NCBI RefSeq assembly: GCF_045348435.1 | Contig: NZ_CP157484.1 | Location: 4,030,001-4,094,000, forward strand | From: Alsobacter sp045348435 | Lineage (GTDB): Bacteria; Pseudomonadota; Alphaproteobacteria; Rhizobiales; Beijerinckiaceae | DNA: 64,000 bases | Direction of reading: 5' to 3' | Shown: one piece after another, positions 14,384 to 22,153 of the stretch | Layout: each line of letters starts with the position of its first letter | How positions within the stretch are numbered: position 1 is the first letter of the stretch | Position numbers and translations under genes: made by a program | The notes under the pieces: generated by a model | What the model saw: the letters and a program-made list of their open reading frames with translations, nothing else | Databases searched by the model: none | What the model was told of the DNA's origin: nothing

Positions 14384-14826
14384 TGGTTCGTCTTCTCCTC
14401 AAGGCGGGCCAGGCGTTCTTCCAGTTCGGTGGCCTCCAGGATCTTGGTGTAGGTCTCCAGCACCTTCACGACGTCGGCGGCCTCCAATGGCGTGAGGTCC
14501 CCGGCCGCGACGGCGTCGAGAATGGCCGAGGCTGCGTGCTTGGCGTCGGCGGCGGATGCGATCTCCGGAAGGTGGAACGCGACCGTCCGGTCCTTGCGAG
14601 TTGGGCAGAGCCGGTCCATGCACAGCCGCAGGGCCGTGACGTCGCCGGCGAGAGCAAGGTCAACCGCCTTGCGGGCCAACGCCTCAGCCTCGCCCTCCAG
14701 CAGAGCCTCCATGGCCAGCGTCGTGGCGTTTCGGGCGCCCTTTGGCTTCCCGTTCGGGTTCCCGCTCTGGCCGGGCTGGAAGGGGCGGCCCTTGGCCTTG
14801 GGCCTCTGTGGCTCACTGGCGTTCAT
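14380..14826 (-). CDS. DUF5681 family phage-type protein
   Basis: This 148-residue protein is recognised by the N-terminal signature KGRPFQPGQSGNPNGKPKGAR, followed by a helical region (ALARKAVDLALAGDVTALRLCMDRL) and a coiled C-terminus (EATELEERLARLEEK). DUF5681 proteins are common in prophages and islands near packaging genes, where a small-terminase-like role has been suggested but not shown. Start 14826 has GGAG upstream; an extension to 14871 is possible. It heads a two-gene unit with the gene at 14060. Confidence 0.85.
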   Translation of the reverse strand: MNASEPQRPKAKGRPFQPGQSGNPNGKPKGARNATTLAMEALLEGEAEALARKAVDLALAGDVTALRLCMDRLCPTRKDRTVAFHLPEIASAADAKHAASAILDAVAAGDLTPLEAADVVKVLETYTKILEATELEERLARLEEKTNQ

Positions 14827-15102
14827 GGCTGAAGCTCCGCTGAGACCCAGATTTGCCGGATCTGAACTCAAGCAGAATGCCCTCGCACATCTGCGTTGCG
14901 ACTTCTCCGTGAAGCATGGGGTATCCGGGAAGCATCGTCATTGAATCGGCCCTCTCTTGATCTGATCCGATTCTACCTTTACGCCTGTCCTTTCACAACG
15001 ACACGACGTGGCGTACTTGGGTTGCGGGTAACAAAACTGCGTGCGCTTGAATTTCTAGTGACAGGAGAGGAACTCGAACCGCTCGTAGGACAACACCCGC
15101 GA
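14827..15102. other. Gap between the replication operon and DUF5681 gene
   Basis: No gene is supported. It should hold the end of the replication operon and the promoter of the DUF5681 unit. A tRNA-like phrase near 15070-15120 was examined and rejected because no acceptor stem forms. Confidence 0.4.
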
Positions 15103-15993
15103 TTAGACTACCTTCCGTGGGCTTGGGTCGCTGGCGTTGCGCAAATGGGCCGGAAAGTTCGTCATTGGGTCATCGGGATCTGGTCCCCAAGACGATGCCC
15201 AGCTTCCGGTTCGCCGCCAGCGTTCAAGCCGACGGCGCCAGATCTCGTCACTGGCGACCAGCTTCGGTTCGGGCGTGGCCGCGTCATCGTCGTCCTGCCA
15301 AGCCTCCTCCCTCAGCCACTTGCGGGCGTGAGGAACGAACCGGAGCTCCGAGCCCGACCGCTTGGCCCAGTGAGCGGCAAAACGAACCGCTCCAGCGAGT
15401 ATTGCTTCGGGATCCGATCCGCGACGCACGGCCGCCGCGAACTCGGCCCTGGCCGGCTTTTTCGGATTCGGACCCTCCCGCTTCGGGTATGTGGCCCAGA
15501 AGCGATGAAACGGCTCTTCGAGGTCAGGTTTCGGTGCTTGAGCCTTTTGCGCTTTCGCTCGTTTGGTCGCTCGAGCGACCGAAAGAGAGAGTGATGGTTC
15601 TAGTAAGGGTTCAAGGGGTGCACCTCGTGCACCATCCCCCTGCACCTCGTGCAGGAGGGGGTGCACGTCGTGCAGGGGGGGTGGTGCATCTGGCGCACCC
15701 AGGGGTGCACGTCGTGCACCCACCCCCTGCATGTTCAGGACGAACAAATTGGACGTGTTCGACTGATCGGTCCGAACCCTGTGCTGACGGCTGAGAAGTC
15801 CGAGGTCCGCCAACTCGCTCAGCGCCTTCCTTACGGCGCGTTCACTCAGGTCCGTGTCGACACAGAGCTGCCTAACAGAGGGAAACGCCTGTCCGGTTTG
15901 ATCGGCGTAATCGGCCAGCACGAGAAGGACGATCTTTCGCGAGCCGCTCCCCGTTTTTTGGCCTTTGGCCCATGCGATCGCGGCGTTGCTCAT
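15103..15993 (-). CDS. Phage O-like replication initiator with internal origin
   Basis: This 296-residue protein has an N-terminal winged-helix region resembling HTH_36/phage replication proteins: IVLLVLADYADQTGQAFPSVRQLCVDTDLSERAVRKALSELADLGLL. A low-complexity linker at about residues 90-130 (ARRAPLGAPDAPPPLHDVHP) is encoded by the five iterons. A C-terminal region (FHRFWATYPKREG, AHWAKRSGSELRFVPHARKWLREEAW) is typical of phage replication proteins. It would bind the iterons and load the helicase encoded just upstream. The ATG overlaps the helicase stop (ATGA). Lambda O has the same arrangement, with the origin inside the initiator gene. Confidence 0.85.
   Translation of the reverse strand: MSNAAIAWAKGQKTGSGSRKIVLLVLADYADQTGQAFPSVRQLCVDTDLSERAVRKALSELADLGLLSRQHRVRTDQSNTSNLFVLNMQGVGARRAPLGAPDAPPPLHDVHPLLHEVQGDGARGAPLEPLLEPSLSLSVARATKRAKAQKAQAPKPDLEEPFHRFWATYPKREGPNPKKPARAEFAAAVRRGSDPEAILAGAVRFAAHWAKRSGSELRFVPHARKWLREEAWQDDDDAATPEPKLVASDEIWRRRLERWRRTGSWASSWGPDPDDPMTNFPAHLRNASDPSPRKVV
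15618..15719. repeat. Five palindromic iterons inside the initiator gene: candidate replication origin
   Basis: The 15-bp units GTGCAC-NNN-GTGCAC (with small variations) lie at 15618-15632, 15640-15654, 15661-15675, 15684-15698 and 15705-15719. Start-to-start spacings are 22, 21, 23 and 21 bp, about two helical turns, placing all sites on one face. C-rich and G-rich runs separate them. They encode the non-conserved linker of the initiator protein. Confidence 0.8.
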
Positions 15994-17369
15994 GCGCCGA
16001 GCTCCGCGACGGCATTGCAGGGCAGCGAGGCGAACAGCTGGAATCGTCCCGTTGGCCCCTGACGCTGCTTCAGGACCTCGATCTCGATTTGATCCTGAGC
16101 GTCGAAGAGACGCTGCTCCTGCTCGGGCGTGAGGTTCGGCAGCCGCTCGAGGTAGTAGCCCTCCCGGTAAGCCGCGATCACCACATCCGCGTCTTGCTCG
16201 ATGGAACCGGAGTCGCGCAGATCCGAGAGTACAGGCCGCTTGTCGTCCCGCCGCTCAACCTCTCGGCTTAGCTGTGAGAGGGCCATGACGGTGCAGCCCA
16301 GCTCTTTGGCGAGAGCCTTTAGGCCGCCCGAGATTTCCGAAACCTCGTTCACGCGGTTGCCGGCATAGCGGGTCGAAGGCCTGACAAGACCGATATGGTC
16401 GACCACGATGAGCCGGAGCTGCGTGCCCCCCCTTTCGCAGCGAGACTTCCATTGCCTTGCCCGAGCCGAGACCTGGCCCAGCGTCATCCCCGGCTGTTGC
16501 TCGATTTGGAGATGCAGGTTCGCCATGCGGCCCTTGGCATGATGGAGCCGCTCGACCTCATCATTGGACAGGCTGGCCGCCTCTGCGATCCGTCGATAGG
16601 TGAGCGCCGTCCGGCGGCCGTCGAACGCCAGAGCGGCTAGAGCGCGCGCCGCCAGCTCGTCGGCTGACATCTCGAGGGAGCAGCAGAACACTCCATTCTC
16701 GCGCGCCGCATTCAGTGCAATGGCGAGCGCGAGTGTGGTTTTGCCCATGCCGGGACGACCAGCCAAGATGACAAGTTGGCCGGGATAGAAGCCGCCGGTG
16801 AGGCGGTCGAGCGAGGGCAGCCCCGAAGGTGTTCCGCGCCGCTTGCCTCCGCCACGAACGCGATCGAGCTCGGCCAGCACGCTTGCTGTAGCTGCCTGAA
16901 GGCTGACGGCCGGCGTCGATCCTCGGCCGGCAGACGCGATCGTGTCGAGTGCTCCAATGGCGTCCGCAGCCACTTCCGCGGGCCGACTTGCTGGCGCCTC
17001 CGCTGCGACGGCGAGCTCCGACGCGACGGCTTTGATCCTGCGCTTGTCAGCCTGCCGCCGAATTTCCAACGCGTACTCGCGGGAATTCGCTGTGGTGGTC
17101 GCGTTTGCGGCGAGCCGGGCGATGTACTGAGCCACGGTCATGCCGCCGAGGTCGTGATCGCCGATGGCCATTCTGAGCAGGGCGACATCGAAACCGCCCC
17201 CCTCGTCCCGGCGCGCCGTCATCGCGTCGAACAACAGCTTGTGGATCGGCTCGCCGATATCGTCGGAAACCACGATTCCGCGGATCCGGTCGATTGTAGC
17301 TGGATCGACCAGAGCAGCCCCGAGAAGGGCCTGCTCCGCCTGGAGAGCGTCTTGCGTAAGGGCGCTCAT
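15990..17369 (-). CDS. DnaB-like replicative helicase
   Basis: This 459-residue hexameric helicase has an N-terminal all-helical DnaB domain (QDALQAEQALLGAALVDPATIDRI). A RecA-type motor follows with Walker A GRPGMGKTTLALA, Walker B region LRLIVVDHIGLVR, LSQLSREVERRDDKRPVLSDLRDSG and the arginine-containing end ADVVIAAYREGYY. It is full length for DnaB. As an island-borne copy beside an O-like initiator it probably replicates the element, as in phages that bring their own helicase. It is coupled by 4-bp overlaps to the genes on both sides. Confidence 0.93.
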   Translation of the reverse strand: MSALTQDALQAEQALLGAALVDPATIDRIRGIVVSDDIGEPIHKLLFDAMTARRDEGGGFDVALLRMAIGDHDLGGMTVAQYIARLAANATTTANSREYALEIRRQADKRRIKAVASELAVAAEAPASRPAEVAADAIGALDTIASAGRGSTPAVSLQAATASVLAELDRVRGGGKRRGTPSGLPSLDRLTGGFYPGQLVILAGRPGMGKTTLALAIALNAARENGVFCCSLEMSADELAARALAALAFDGRRTALTYRRIAEAASLSNDEVERLHHAKGRMANLHLQIEQQPGMTLGQVSARARQWKSRCERGGTQLRLIVVDHIGLVRPSTRYAGNRVNEVSEISGGLKALAKELGCTVMALSQLSREVERRDDKRPVLSDLRDSGSIEQDADVVIAAYREGYYLERLPNLTPEQEQRLFDAQDQIEIEVLKQRQGPTGRFQLFASLPCNAVAELGA

Positions 17370-17542
17370 GACCGCCCTCCCACCGGCTGCAGCCGTTTGC
17401 CTTCACGAGCGCTCCACCAGCTAGCGGCGAAGTCGCGCTTCATCCTCTCGGTAAGGAGGCGAAAGGCCTGCTCGTCCGAAGGAAGAGCGCCAGGAACTAG
17501 TTGTACGGTCCGGCGGTCACGAAATTTGAATTGGGAGGTCAT
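17366..17542 (-). CDS. Small hypothetical protein in the replication operon
   Basis: This 58-residue basic protein (TSQFKFRDRRTVQLVPG ... ERMKRDFAASWWSAREGKRL) starts at ATG 17542 with GGAGG upstream. Start and stop overlap the neighbouring genes as ATGA, a sign of a true operon member. It is too short to assign; the basic and aromatic content would allow nucleic-acid contact. Confidence 0.6.
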   Translation of the reverse strand: MTSQFKFRDRRTVQLVPGALPSDEQAFRLLTERMKRDFAASWWSAREGKRLQPVGGRS

Positions 17543-17751
17543 GCGCGGCCTCCGAATCCCGTGATGTCGGCGATGGCCCCCGCAAGAGCGGAGGAGATCA
17601 GGTAGCGCCTCGCTAGCCATTCCACTGCGAGCCGCTGTGTGTTATGCTTTTCCCCGTACAGACCCGCGCCTACGCAAGGCCTGCCGAGCCCGGTTTCGAT
17701 CCCCTCCGCTTGGCCGCGCAAGGATCGAACCGGGTTCTGCTTTGCCCCCAT
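17539..17751 (-). CDS. Small hypothetical protein in the replication operon
   Basis: This 70-residue protein starts at ATG 17751, just after the excisionase stop, and overlaps the next gene by ATGA. The C-terminal part RLAVEWLARRYLISSALAGAIADITGFG looks like a helical hairpin. It is not recognised. Position between excisionase and helicase suggests an accessory role in excision or replication, by context only. Confidence 0.55.
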   Translation of the reverse strand: MGAKQNPVRSLRGQAEGIETGLGRPCVGAGLYGEKHNTQRLAVEWLARRYLISSALAGAIADITGFGGRA

Positions 17752-17756
17752 CGTGG

Positions 17757-17969
17757 TCAAGCCGCCTTGGACTTGGACGGGGTGAGGTCGGGAAAGCTGG
17801 CGAGCCAGGCCTTGAGTTCATCCCGCAGGATGATCGTACGGCGTCCATATTTCTTGGCCCTAAGCTCGCCTGCCGCGAGGGCCTCATAGAGTTTCGAGCG
17901 GCTCACGCCCGAAGTCCGCACCGCGTCCGGGACAGACAGCCCAAGCTCTTCAATTCCGCTGGTGGACAT
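17757..17969 (-). CDS. Excisionase/AlpA-type HTH protein
   Basis: This 70-residue winged-helix protein of the helix-turn-helix 17 kind shows LSVPDAVRTSGVSRSKLYEALAAGELRAKKYGRRTIILRDELKAWL. That is the standard run of HTH, recognition helix (SRSKLYEAL) and wing, with RRTII leading to the W-L end. Such proteins act as recombination directionality factors or AlpA-like regulators. Here it would steer the integrase toward excision or regulate the replication operon it heads. A GCGGAC repeat cluster lies directly upstream. Confidence 0.85.
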   Translation of the reverse strand: MSTSGIEELGLSVPDAVRTSGVSRSKLYEALAAGELRAKKYGRRTIILRDELKAWLASFPDLTPSKSKAA

Positions 17970-17983
17970 TCCTGCTTCTCCTC

Positions 17984-18032
17984 AAGTCCGCCGATGTCTG
18001 CGGACCGCCAGGAGTTAAGCTGGAGCGGACTT
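17984..18032. promoter_or_regulatory. GCGGACTT inverted repeat upstream of the excisionase gene
   Basis: AAGTCCGC (17984-17991) faces GCGGACTT (18025-18032), with a further GCGGAC at 18000-18005 between them. The sites begin 15 bp before the excisionase start, a natural place for an autoregulatory operator. Confidence 0.4.
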
Positions 18033-18043
18033 CTCAGTACTCG

Positions 18044-18745
18044 TCAGTTCTCCTCTTGATGGGATCTGCGAAGAACTGCCAACGCGCGGTCGATCGTCGC
18101 GAGTTGGACTTCGAGTCCCGGCATGCCCGACGACCTGAAATGCGCGTTCACGGCGCGGCGAAGCGTTTCCCGATTCACGCCTACAGGTGGGCGATTGGGG
18201 TATAGAACTCGAAGGGCTTCAACGGTCGGGTCAACCTTATTTGACCGCTTGATCACCCTCGCGGCTGGCACCGGCCGGTTCGGGAAGACATTTGGCTCGA
18301 CACCCGTGATCCTCGGCGGGAACACCTGCATCAGCTCGGAACTCGCAATTTGAACGTCTACCATTCTGGCGCCGCTTGCGTCGCAGATGACGGTTTCGTC
18401 GGTGTGTGTACGGCCAACGCGCCAGCTGTCCTGGAATCTGAGAGGATCGATTTCGCGCCTGACGCCTGCTTCCGAAATATCGTACGCGGAAACTTGCCCT
18501 TTCCGGAGAGCAGCCAAAAGAGCGCGTCCAGCCTTAGCGAAGTCCTGCTCTGGCACAGCGATGTCAAACAGGTCTAGATCGAATGTTCCCGAGAACGGTA
18601 GCCCCATCTCTTCGATCCGGAACTCTTCCCAGAGAAGTCGGACAGCCTGCAAATCTCGCGTGACGATCCAGGCCAGAGCCATATCCAACGTCCAACGAGG
18701 CCGCCCAGATACATCGACCAACGAAACCAGGTCTTCTTCCAGCAT
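18044..18745 (-). CDS. Conserved hypothetical protein of integrase-linked islands
   Basis: This 233-residue protein is not recognised. The N-terminal phrase PRWTLDMALAWIVTRDLQAVR recurs in my memory in small proteins of Rhizobiales genomic islands. The middle holds FDIAVPEQDFAKAGRALLAAL and the C-terminal third has PNRPPVGVNRETLRRAVNAHFR, a basic helix. It lies between the integrase and excisionase genes, all on one strand. A role in mobility control is possible from position only. Confidence 0.65.
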   Translation of the reverse strand: MLEEDLVSLVDVSGRPRWTLDMALAWIVTRDLQAVRLLWEEFRIEEMGLPFSGTFDLDLFDIAVPEQDFAKAGRALLAALRKGQVSAYDISEAGVRREIDPLRFQDSWRVGRTHTDETVICDASGARMVDVQIASSELMQVFPPRITGVEPNVFPNRPVPAARVIKRSNKVDPTVEALRVLYPNRPPVGVNRETLRRAVNAHFRSSGMPGLEVQLATIDRALAVLRRSHQEEN

Positions 18746-18775
18746 TTCAAAGCACCTTGCCGCACCGGAAAGAAA

Positions 18776-18831
18776 GCACGGGGAAGCCGAGGGTGCTCTC
18801 GGTTTGTCGGCTGGCCGGCCTATCCCCGTGC
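18776..18831 (-). terminator. Structured terminator after the integrase gene
   Basis: GCACGGGG (18776-18783) pairs perfectly with CCCCGTGC (18824-18831). An inner AGCCGA/TCGGCT stem lies in the loop, and TTTCTTTCC follows on the minus strand. It lies just beyond the integrase stop and would separate the integrase from the genes behind it. Confidence 0.5.
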
Positions 18832-18843
18832 ATCTCTGGTAGT

Positions 18844-20166
18844 TCAGGCCTTCCGCTCAAGGGAGATGACCCGGGCAGGTGATCTGGTGAGCGGCACGAC
18901 CGCTTTGGCAGCGAGTTCGTCCAAGGCGTCGACTACGAACGCAGCGTAGTGACGTTCGACCATAGCTGACGACGTATCGTGAAGCGCAGCAACCAACCGA
19001 ACAGGGAGGCCCGCTCGCAGCCCGCGCACAATTGACGAGTGGCGAAGCGCATACGGGACTGTGTCGCTGGGCAGGCCAGCAGCCTTGACAATCGGCGCCC
19101 ACATTCGCGAAAGCTCCGAGGCAGCACGCCACGGTCCGCGATTATCCCGGTGCCAAAGCCCCGACGCGGTCTGAACCGAGCGCCACCGTAGTAAGAGCGG
19201 CTCCGGCCCCTTGCGTCCGCTAATAGCTGGGCGGAGAGCCTCGATCACATCGTCGCCTACGCGCACTCCGATGCGATCCGTCCGCTTGGGTCCGCGCCCC
19301 TTGCGAGACGTGGGCACCATAAGGCGGCTCTCGGCGGGCTGCACATCCGCCACGGTCATACGCGCCACTTGCGAAAAACGCGCACCCGTCGCCGCGAGCA
19401 CCAGGATCAGCCTAGCAACGTCGCCGTCGTGGGCGCCTGCCTGATCCGCCTCCCAGGCCGCCGTGATCATTCGACGGACATCGGCATCCGAGAGCACCTG
19501 CCGTCGGGGCTCTGCCTGGACGATCTCATCCGCTTTCAGCCCGGCCCTGATCGTACCTGCGAGATCGGCCGGCAGTCGAACACGGTGGGTGAGCGCCGCT
19601 GCGTTGAGGGCAGCCTTCAGGTCGTTGACCAGCCGGCGGACAGAAGCTGGGGCGAGGTCATCGGGGATCTGTTTGCGCCACTGGCGAAGCGCAGTCTCAT
19701 CGATCCGGTGCAGGGGCTGTTTCGCGAGATCCGTCCCGAGCACATACCGCTGCAGCCTTGACCGAGCATCGCGCTTCAATCCACCGGAGCCCGCGTTCGC
19801 TCGCTCGCGAGCCTCCCTCATCTCGAGATAGGCATGGATCGCGCTCGTGACCGTCGCCAGCGGGCCAGCCGCTTCGGCGCGTTCATCCGCGCGGGCCTTC
19901 TCGACATGAGCGCGGGCGCGGCTCACAGCCTGATTGAAATCGATGATGTCGCTGCCGTCGGCCTCGAACGCGTCGTCCGCGGTCGCCAGGGTCGCTTGCG
20001 CATATGAGCCAGAGCCCTTGTACCAGCGCACCAGCCATCGGCCACCGCGCACGCCCTTGCGGTAGCCCAAGTGCGTGTCGGGATCGATCGAGCGCCAGTG
20101 GCTGCCGGAAGGCAACTTGGAACGGGCATTCCTAGTCGTCAGCGCCGCCTCTTTGAGAACCTTCAC
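18844..20166 (-). CDS. Tyrosine-type site-specific integrase
   Basis: This ~440-residue integrase works on the tRNA-Glu attachment site 140 bp away. The catalytic layout is visible: Arg in AATGARFSQV, Lys in SRKGRGPKRTDR, H-x-x-R in YALRHSSIVRG, the second His/Asp in ALHDTSS and the nucleophile Tyr in MVERHYAAF. The N-terminus ALTTRNARSKLPSGSHWRSIDPDTHLGYRKG is a DUF4102-like arm-binding region. GTG 20166 is preferred; the open frame reaches a TTG at 20229, which is less likely. It is the first gene inside the right border and is read inward. Confidence 0.92.
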   Translation of the reverse strand: MKVLKEAALTTRNARSKLPSGSHWRSIDPDTHLGYRKGVRGGRWLVRWYKGSGSYAQATLATADDAFEADGSDIIDFNQAVSRARAHVEKARADERAEAAGPLATVTSAIHAYLEMREARERANAGSGGLKRDARSRLQRYVLGTDLAKQPLHRIDETALRQWRKQIPDDLAPASVRRLVNDLKAALNAAALTHRVRLPADLAGTIRAGLKADEIVQAEPRRQVLSDADVRRMITAAWEADQAGAHDGDVARLILVLAATGARFSQVARMTVADVQPAESRLMVPTSRKGRGPKRTDRIGVRVGDDVIEALRPAISGRKGPEPLLLRWRSVQTASGLWHRDNRGPWRAASELSRMWAPIVKAAGLPSDTVPYALRHSSIVRGLRAGLPVRLVAALHDTSSAMVERHYAAFVVDALDELAAKAVVPLTRSPARVISLERKA

Positions 20167-20308
20167 CAACCCAGCCGCCCCACTTGTCCAATATGCGTCA
20201 AATATACGCTGCCGCACTGAGCCGGACAATCATGGACACGGAGCCTTGCACAAGCTTGTTTTTGGCCGACTCTCGTGGATGAGGGCGGACGTTGATGACC
20301 CGGATCAT

Positions 20309-20357
20309 TCGCCCTCTCACGGCGAAAACAGGGGTTCGAGTCCCCTTGGGAGCGCCA
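20309..20357 (+). other. Attachment site: 3' fragment of tRNA-Glu(CTC)
   Basis: The sequence carries the anticodon stem TCGCC/GGCGA with loop CTCTCAC (anticodon CTC), the T-arm AGGGG-TTCGAGT-CCCCT, the acceptor strand TGGGAGC, discriminator G and an encoded CCA. The matching 5' acceptor strand GCTCCCA is absent upstream, so this is not a working tRNA gene. A displaced 3' end beside an integrase is the normal scar of tRNA-targeted integration. Chromosomal genes begin immediately after. Confidence 0.85.
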
Positions 20358-20371
20358 AGCCTTCTTACCTA

Positions 20372-20794
20372 TCACTTGTCCTGCGACACCCGGATCCGGC
20401 CGATCTCGGCCATGGTGCGATTGTCGAAGAGGATGACCAGCGCCCCGTCGGGGCCGTCGGCCGTGACGGCGAGGCGGCCGTCGCCGAGGGTGGTGGAGAC
20501 CAGCCTGTAGCCGGGCGGCAAGGCGGCCTGCACGGGCGGGCGGGCGGGGCGAGCCTCGCCCGGGAGCGCGGGAGGCGGCGCGAGGGCGGCGGCGTCCGGC
20601 TTCGATCCCCTGAACGCCCGGATGGCCAAGGTGGCGAAAACCACCACGAGCAGCGCCACCAGGATGACGCCGAGCGTGATCACCACCATCTTGAGGGCCA
20701 TGAGGCGCGACGCCTCCTTGGCCTTCGCGGCGGCCGTGGCCGGATCGTCGTCGGCGGCAGGGTGGGAGGCGGGCGTGAAATCGGCGGGAGTCAT
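20372..20794 (-). CDS. Single-pass membrane protein, DUF6476-like
   Basis: This 140-residue protein has a polar N-terminus, one membrane helix (MALKMVVITLGVILVALLVVVFATLAI) at about residues 32-58 and a periplasmic domain ending LVILFDNRTMAEIGRIRVS. A small protein of this layout divergent from the rluD gene is a regular feature of Rhizobiales genomes. Function unknown. Start 20794 is chosen because homologues begin near MTPADF; an ATG at 20836 would overlap the divergent gene's leader. Confidence 0.72.
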   Translation of the reverse strand: MTPADFTPASHPAADDDPATAAAKAKEASRLMALKMVVITLGVILVALLVVVFATLAIRAFRGSKPDAAALAPPPALPGEARPARPPVQAALPPGYRLVSTTLGDGRLAVTADGPDGALVILFDNRTMAEIGRIRVSQDK

Positions 20795-20913
20795 GCTGGG
20801 CGCTTGCTGAAGAGGGCGGAGTGTCGGATAGGACACCGCTCCCGGGAAGAACCAGGGAGCGGCCGGTCTGCCCCGCCATGAGCGGCGACCCAGGCGAAGC
20901 GGAAGGACGAAGC

Positions 20914-21939
20914 GTGCACGCGACAGAGACCGAGGCCCCGGCGGAGGGCCGCCTGGCGTGTGTAGCCCGGCCGGAAGACAAAGGCGAGCGGCTGGACAGG
21001 TTCCTGGCCCGCAACGTGCCGGCCCTGTCGCGGACGCGCCTCAAGGGCCTGATCCTCGACGGCAAGGTCAGCATCGACGGCGCCGTGCAGGACGATCCCG
21101 GCCGCAAGGTCGACGCCGGGCAGGAGATCGCGGTTGACATTCCGCCCGCCGTCCCGCCGGAGCCGGAGGGCGAAGCGATCCCGCTGGAGGTCGTCTACGA
21201 GGACGACCAGCTGCTGGTCATCGACAAGCCCGCCGGGCTGGTCGTGCATCCGGCCGCGGGCCACGACACCGGCACGCTGGTCAACGCGCTGATCGCGCAT
21301 TGCGGCGACAGCCTGTCGGGCATCGGCGGGGTCAAGCGGCCCGGCATCGTGCACCGGCTCGACAAGGACACCACCGGCCTGCTGGTCGTCGCCAAGACCG
21401 ACCGGGCGCACAAGAAGCTGGCCGAGCAATTCGCCGACCATGGCCGCACGGGACCGCTGGTGCGGGCCTACCGGGCGATCGTGTGGGGCAAGCCGGACCG
21501 CAAGCACGGCGTCGTCGACGCCAACCTGGACCGCTCGACCAAGCACCGCGACCGCATGGCCGTCGTGTCGCGCGAGAAGGGGCGCGAGGCGATCACCCAT
21601 TACGAGGTCGAGGAGGTGTTCGCCGGCTCCAACGGCGAGCCGGTCGCCAGCCTCGTCATCTGCCGGCTGGAGACCGGGCGCACCCACCAGATCCGCGTGC
21701 ACATGGCCCATATCGGGCATCCGCTGATCGGCGACCGCCTCTACGCCTCCGGCTTCCGCACCAAGGCGACGCTGCTGGCGCCGGACGCCAGGGCGGTGGT
21801 GGAGGGCTTCCCCCGCCAGGCCCTGCACGCGGCGGAGCTGGGCTTCGCCCACCCGGTGACGGACGAGGAGATGATGTTCACGAGCGAACCCCCGGCCGAT
21901 CTCGAGGCGCTCGCCGCCGCCCTGCGCAAGGCGGCGTGA
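20914..21939 (+). CDS. rluD: RluA-family 23S rRNA pseudouridine synthase
   Basis: This ~341-residue enzyme converts uridines to pseudouridine, most likely in 23S rRNA helix 69. An S4 RNA-binding domain (ERLDRFLARNVPALSRTRLKGLILDGKV) comes first. The catalytic domain has the signature HRLDKDTTGLLVVAKT with catalytic Asp, and later GRTHQIRVHMAHIGHPLIGD. GTG 20914 with AAGGA upstream is preferred; in-frame starts at 20878 and 20821 exist. It is divergent from the membrane-protein gene and upstream of rpoH, the usual order in this group. RluD versus RluC specificity is inferred. Confidence 0.85.
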   Translation: MHATETEAPAEGRLACVARPEDKGERLDRFLARNVPALSRTRLKGLILDGKVSIDGAVQDDPGRKVDAGQEIAVDIPPAVPPEPEGEAIPLEVVYEDDQLLVIDKPAGLVVHPAAGHDTGTLVNALIAHCGDSLSGIGGVKRPGIVHRLDKDTTGLLVVAKTDRAHKKLAEQFADHGRTGPLVRAYRAIVWGKPDRKHGVVDANLDRSTKHRDRMAVVSREKGREAITHYEVEEVFAGSNGEPVASLVICRLETGRTHQIRVHMAHIGHPLIGDRLYASGFRTKATLLAPDARAVVEGFPRQALHAAELGFAHPVTDEEMMFTSEPPADLEALAAALRKAA

Positions 21940-22153
21940 GACAGCAGCGGTCGCCATGCGTCAACGAACCCTGCCGAACCTCGTCGCGCTTCGCGCATTA
22001 GCGGGACGAGGCCCCCGTGGCGCTCGCCGATGTGATGAGGGGCGAAGCTTCGCCCTCTTTCGGCCAATGTCACGCCGATGATAGACTGTTGTCGTGGCCG
22101 TGCTTCGTGGCGGCCCGTGATGGCCTGCTTGCGAGGGGCCACTGGAGGAGAGA

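Larger units (their letters stand above)
1..20357. mobile_element. Integrative element (island), right part; left end outside window
   Basis: The right border is a tRNA-Glu(CTC) 3' fragment at 20309-20357 beside a tyrosine integrase. Inside are an excisionase-type HTH gene, a DnaB-like helicase, an initiator with in-gene iterons, a DUF5681 phage-type gene, a serine recombinase and many broken genes. Base composition is uneven and visibly lower in GC than the core that follows, with the protease (2227-3762) and PLD gene (7481-8494) clearly AT-richer. No capsid, tail, large terminase or conjugation gene is visible, so it may be a phage satellite, a decayed prophage or a replicating genomic island. 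The missing part lies to the left. The intact tRNA-Glu is predicted there because the displaced 3' fragment sits at the right junction. Confidence 0.8.

Noticed and set aside
15060..15120. tRNA-like phrase on the minus strand with GGTTCGAGTTCC
   Set aside because: The T-stem mispairs and no matching 5' acceptor strand or anticodon arm can be folded; judged a chance resemblance.
15610..15735. CRISPR-like repeat array
   Set aside because: Units are 15-bp palindromes with 6-8 bp gaps inside a coding frame; there are no spacers and no cas genes.
20284..20357. Complete tRNA-Glu gene
   Set aside because: Counting back the normal 26 bases from the anticodon stem gives GGGCGGA where GCTCCCA is required; only the 3' part is present.
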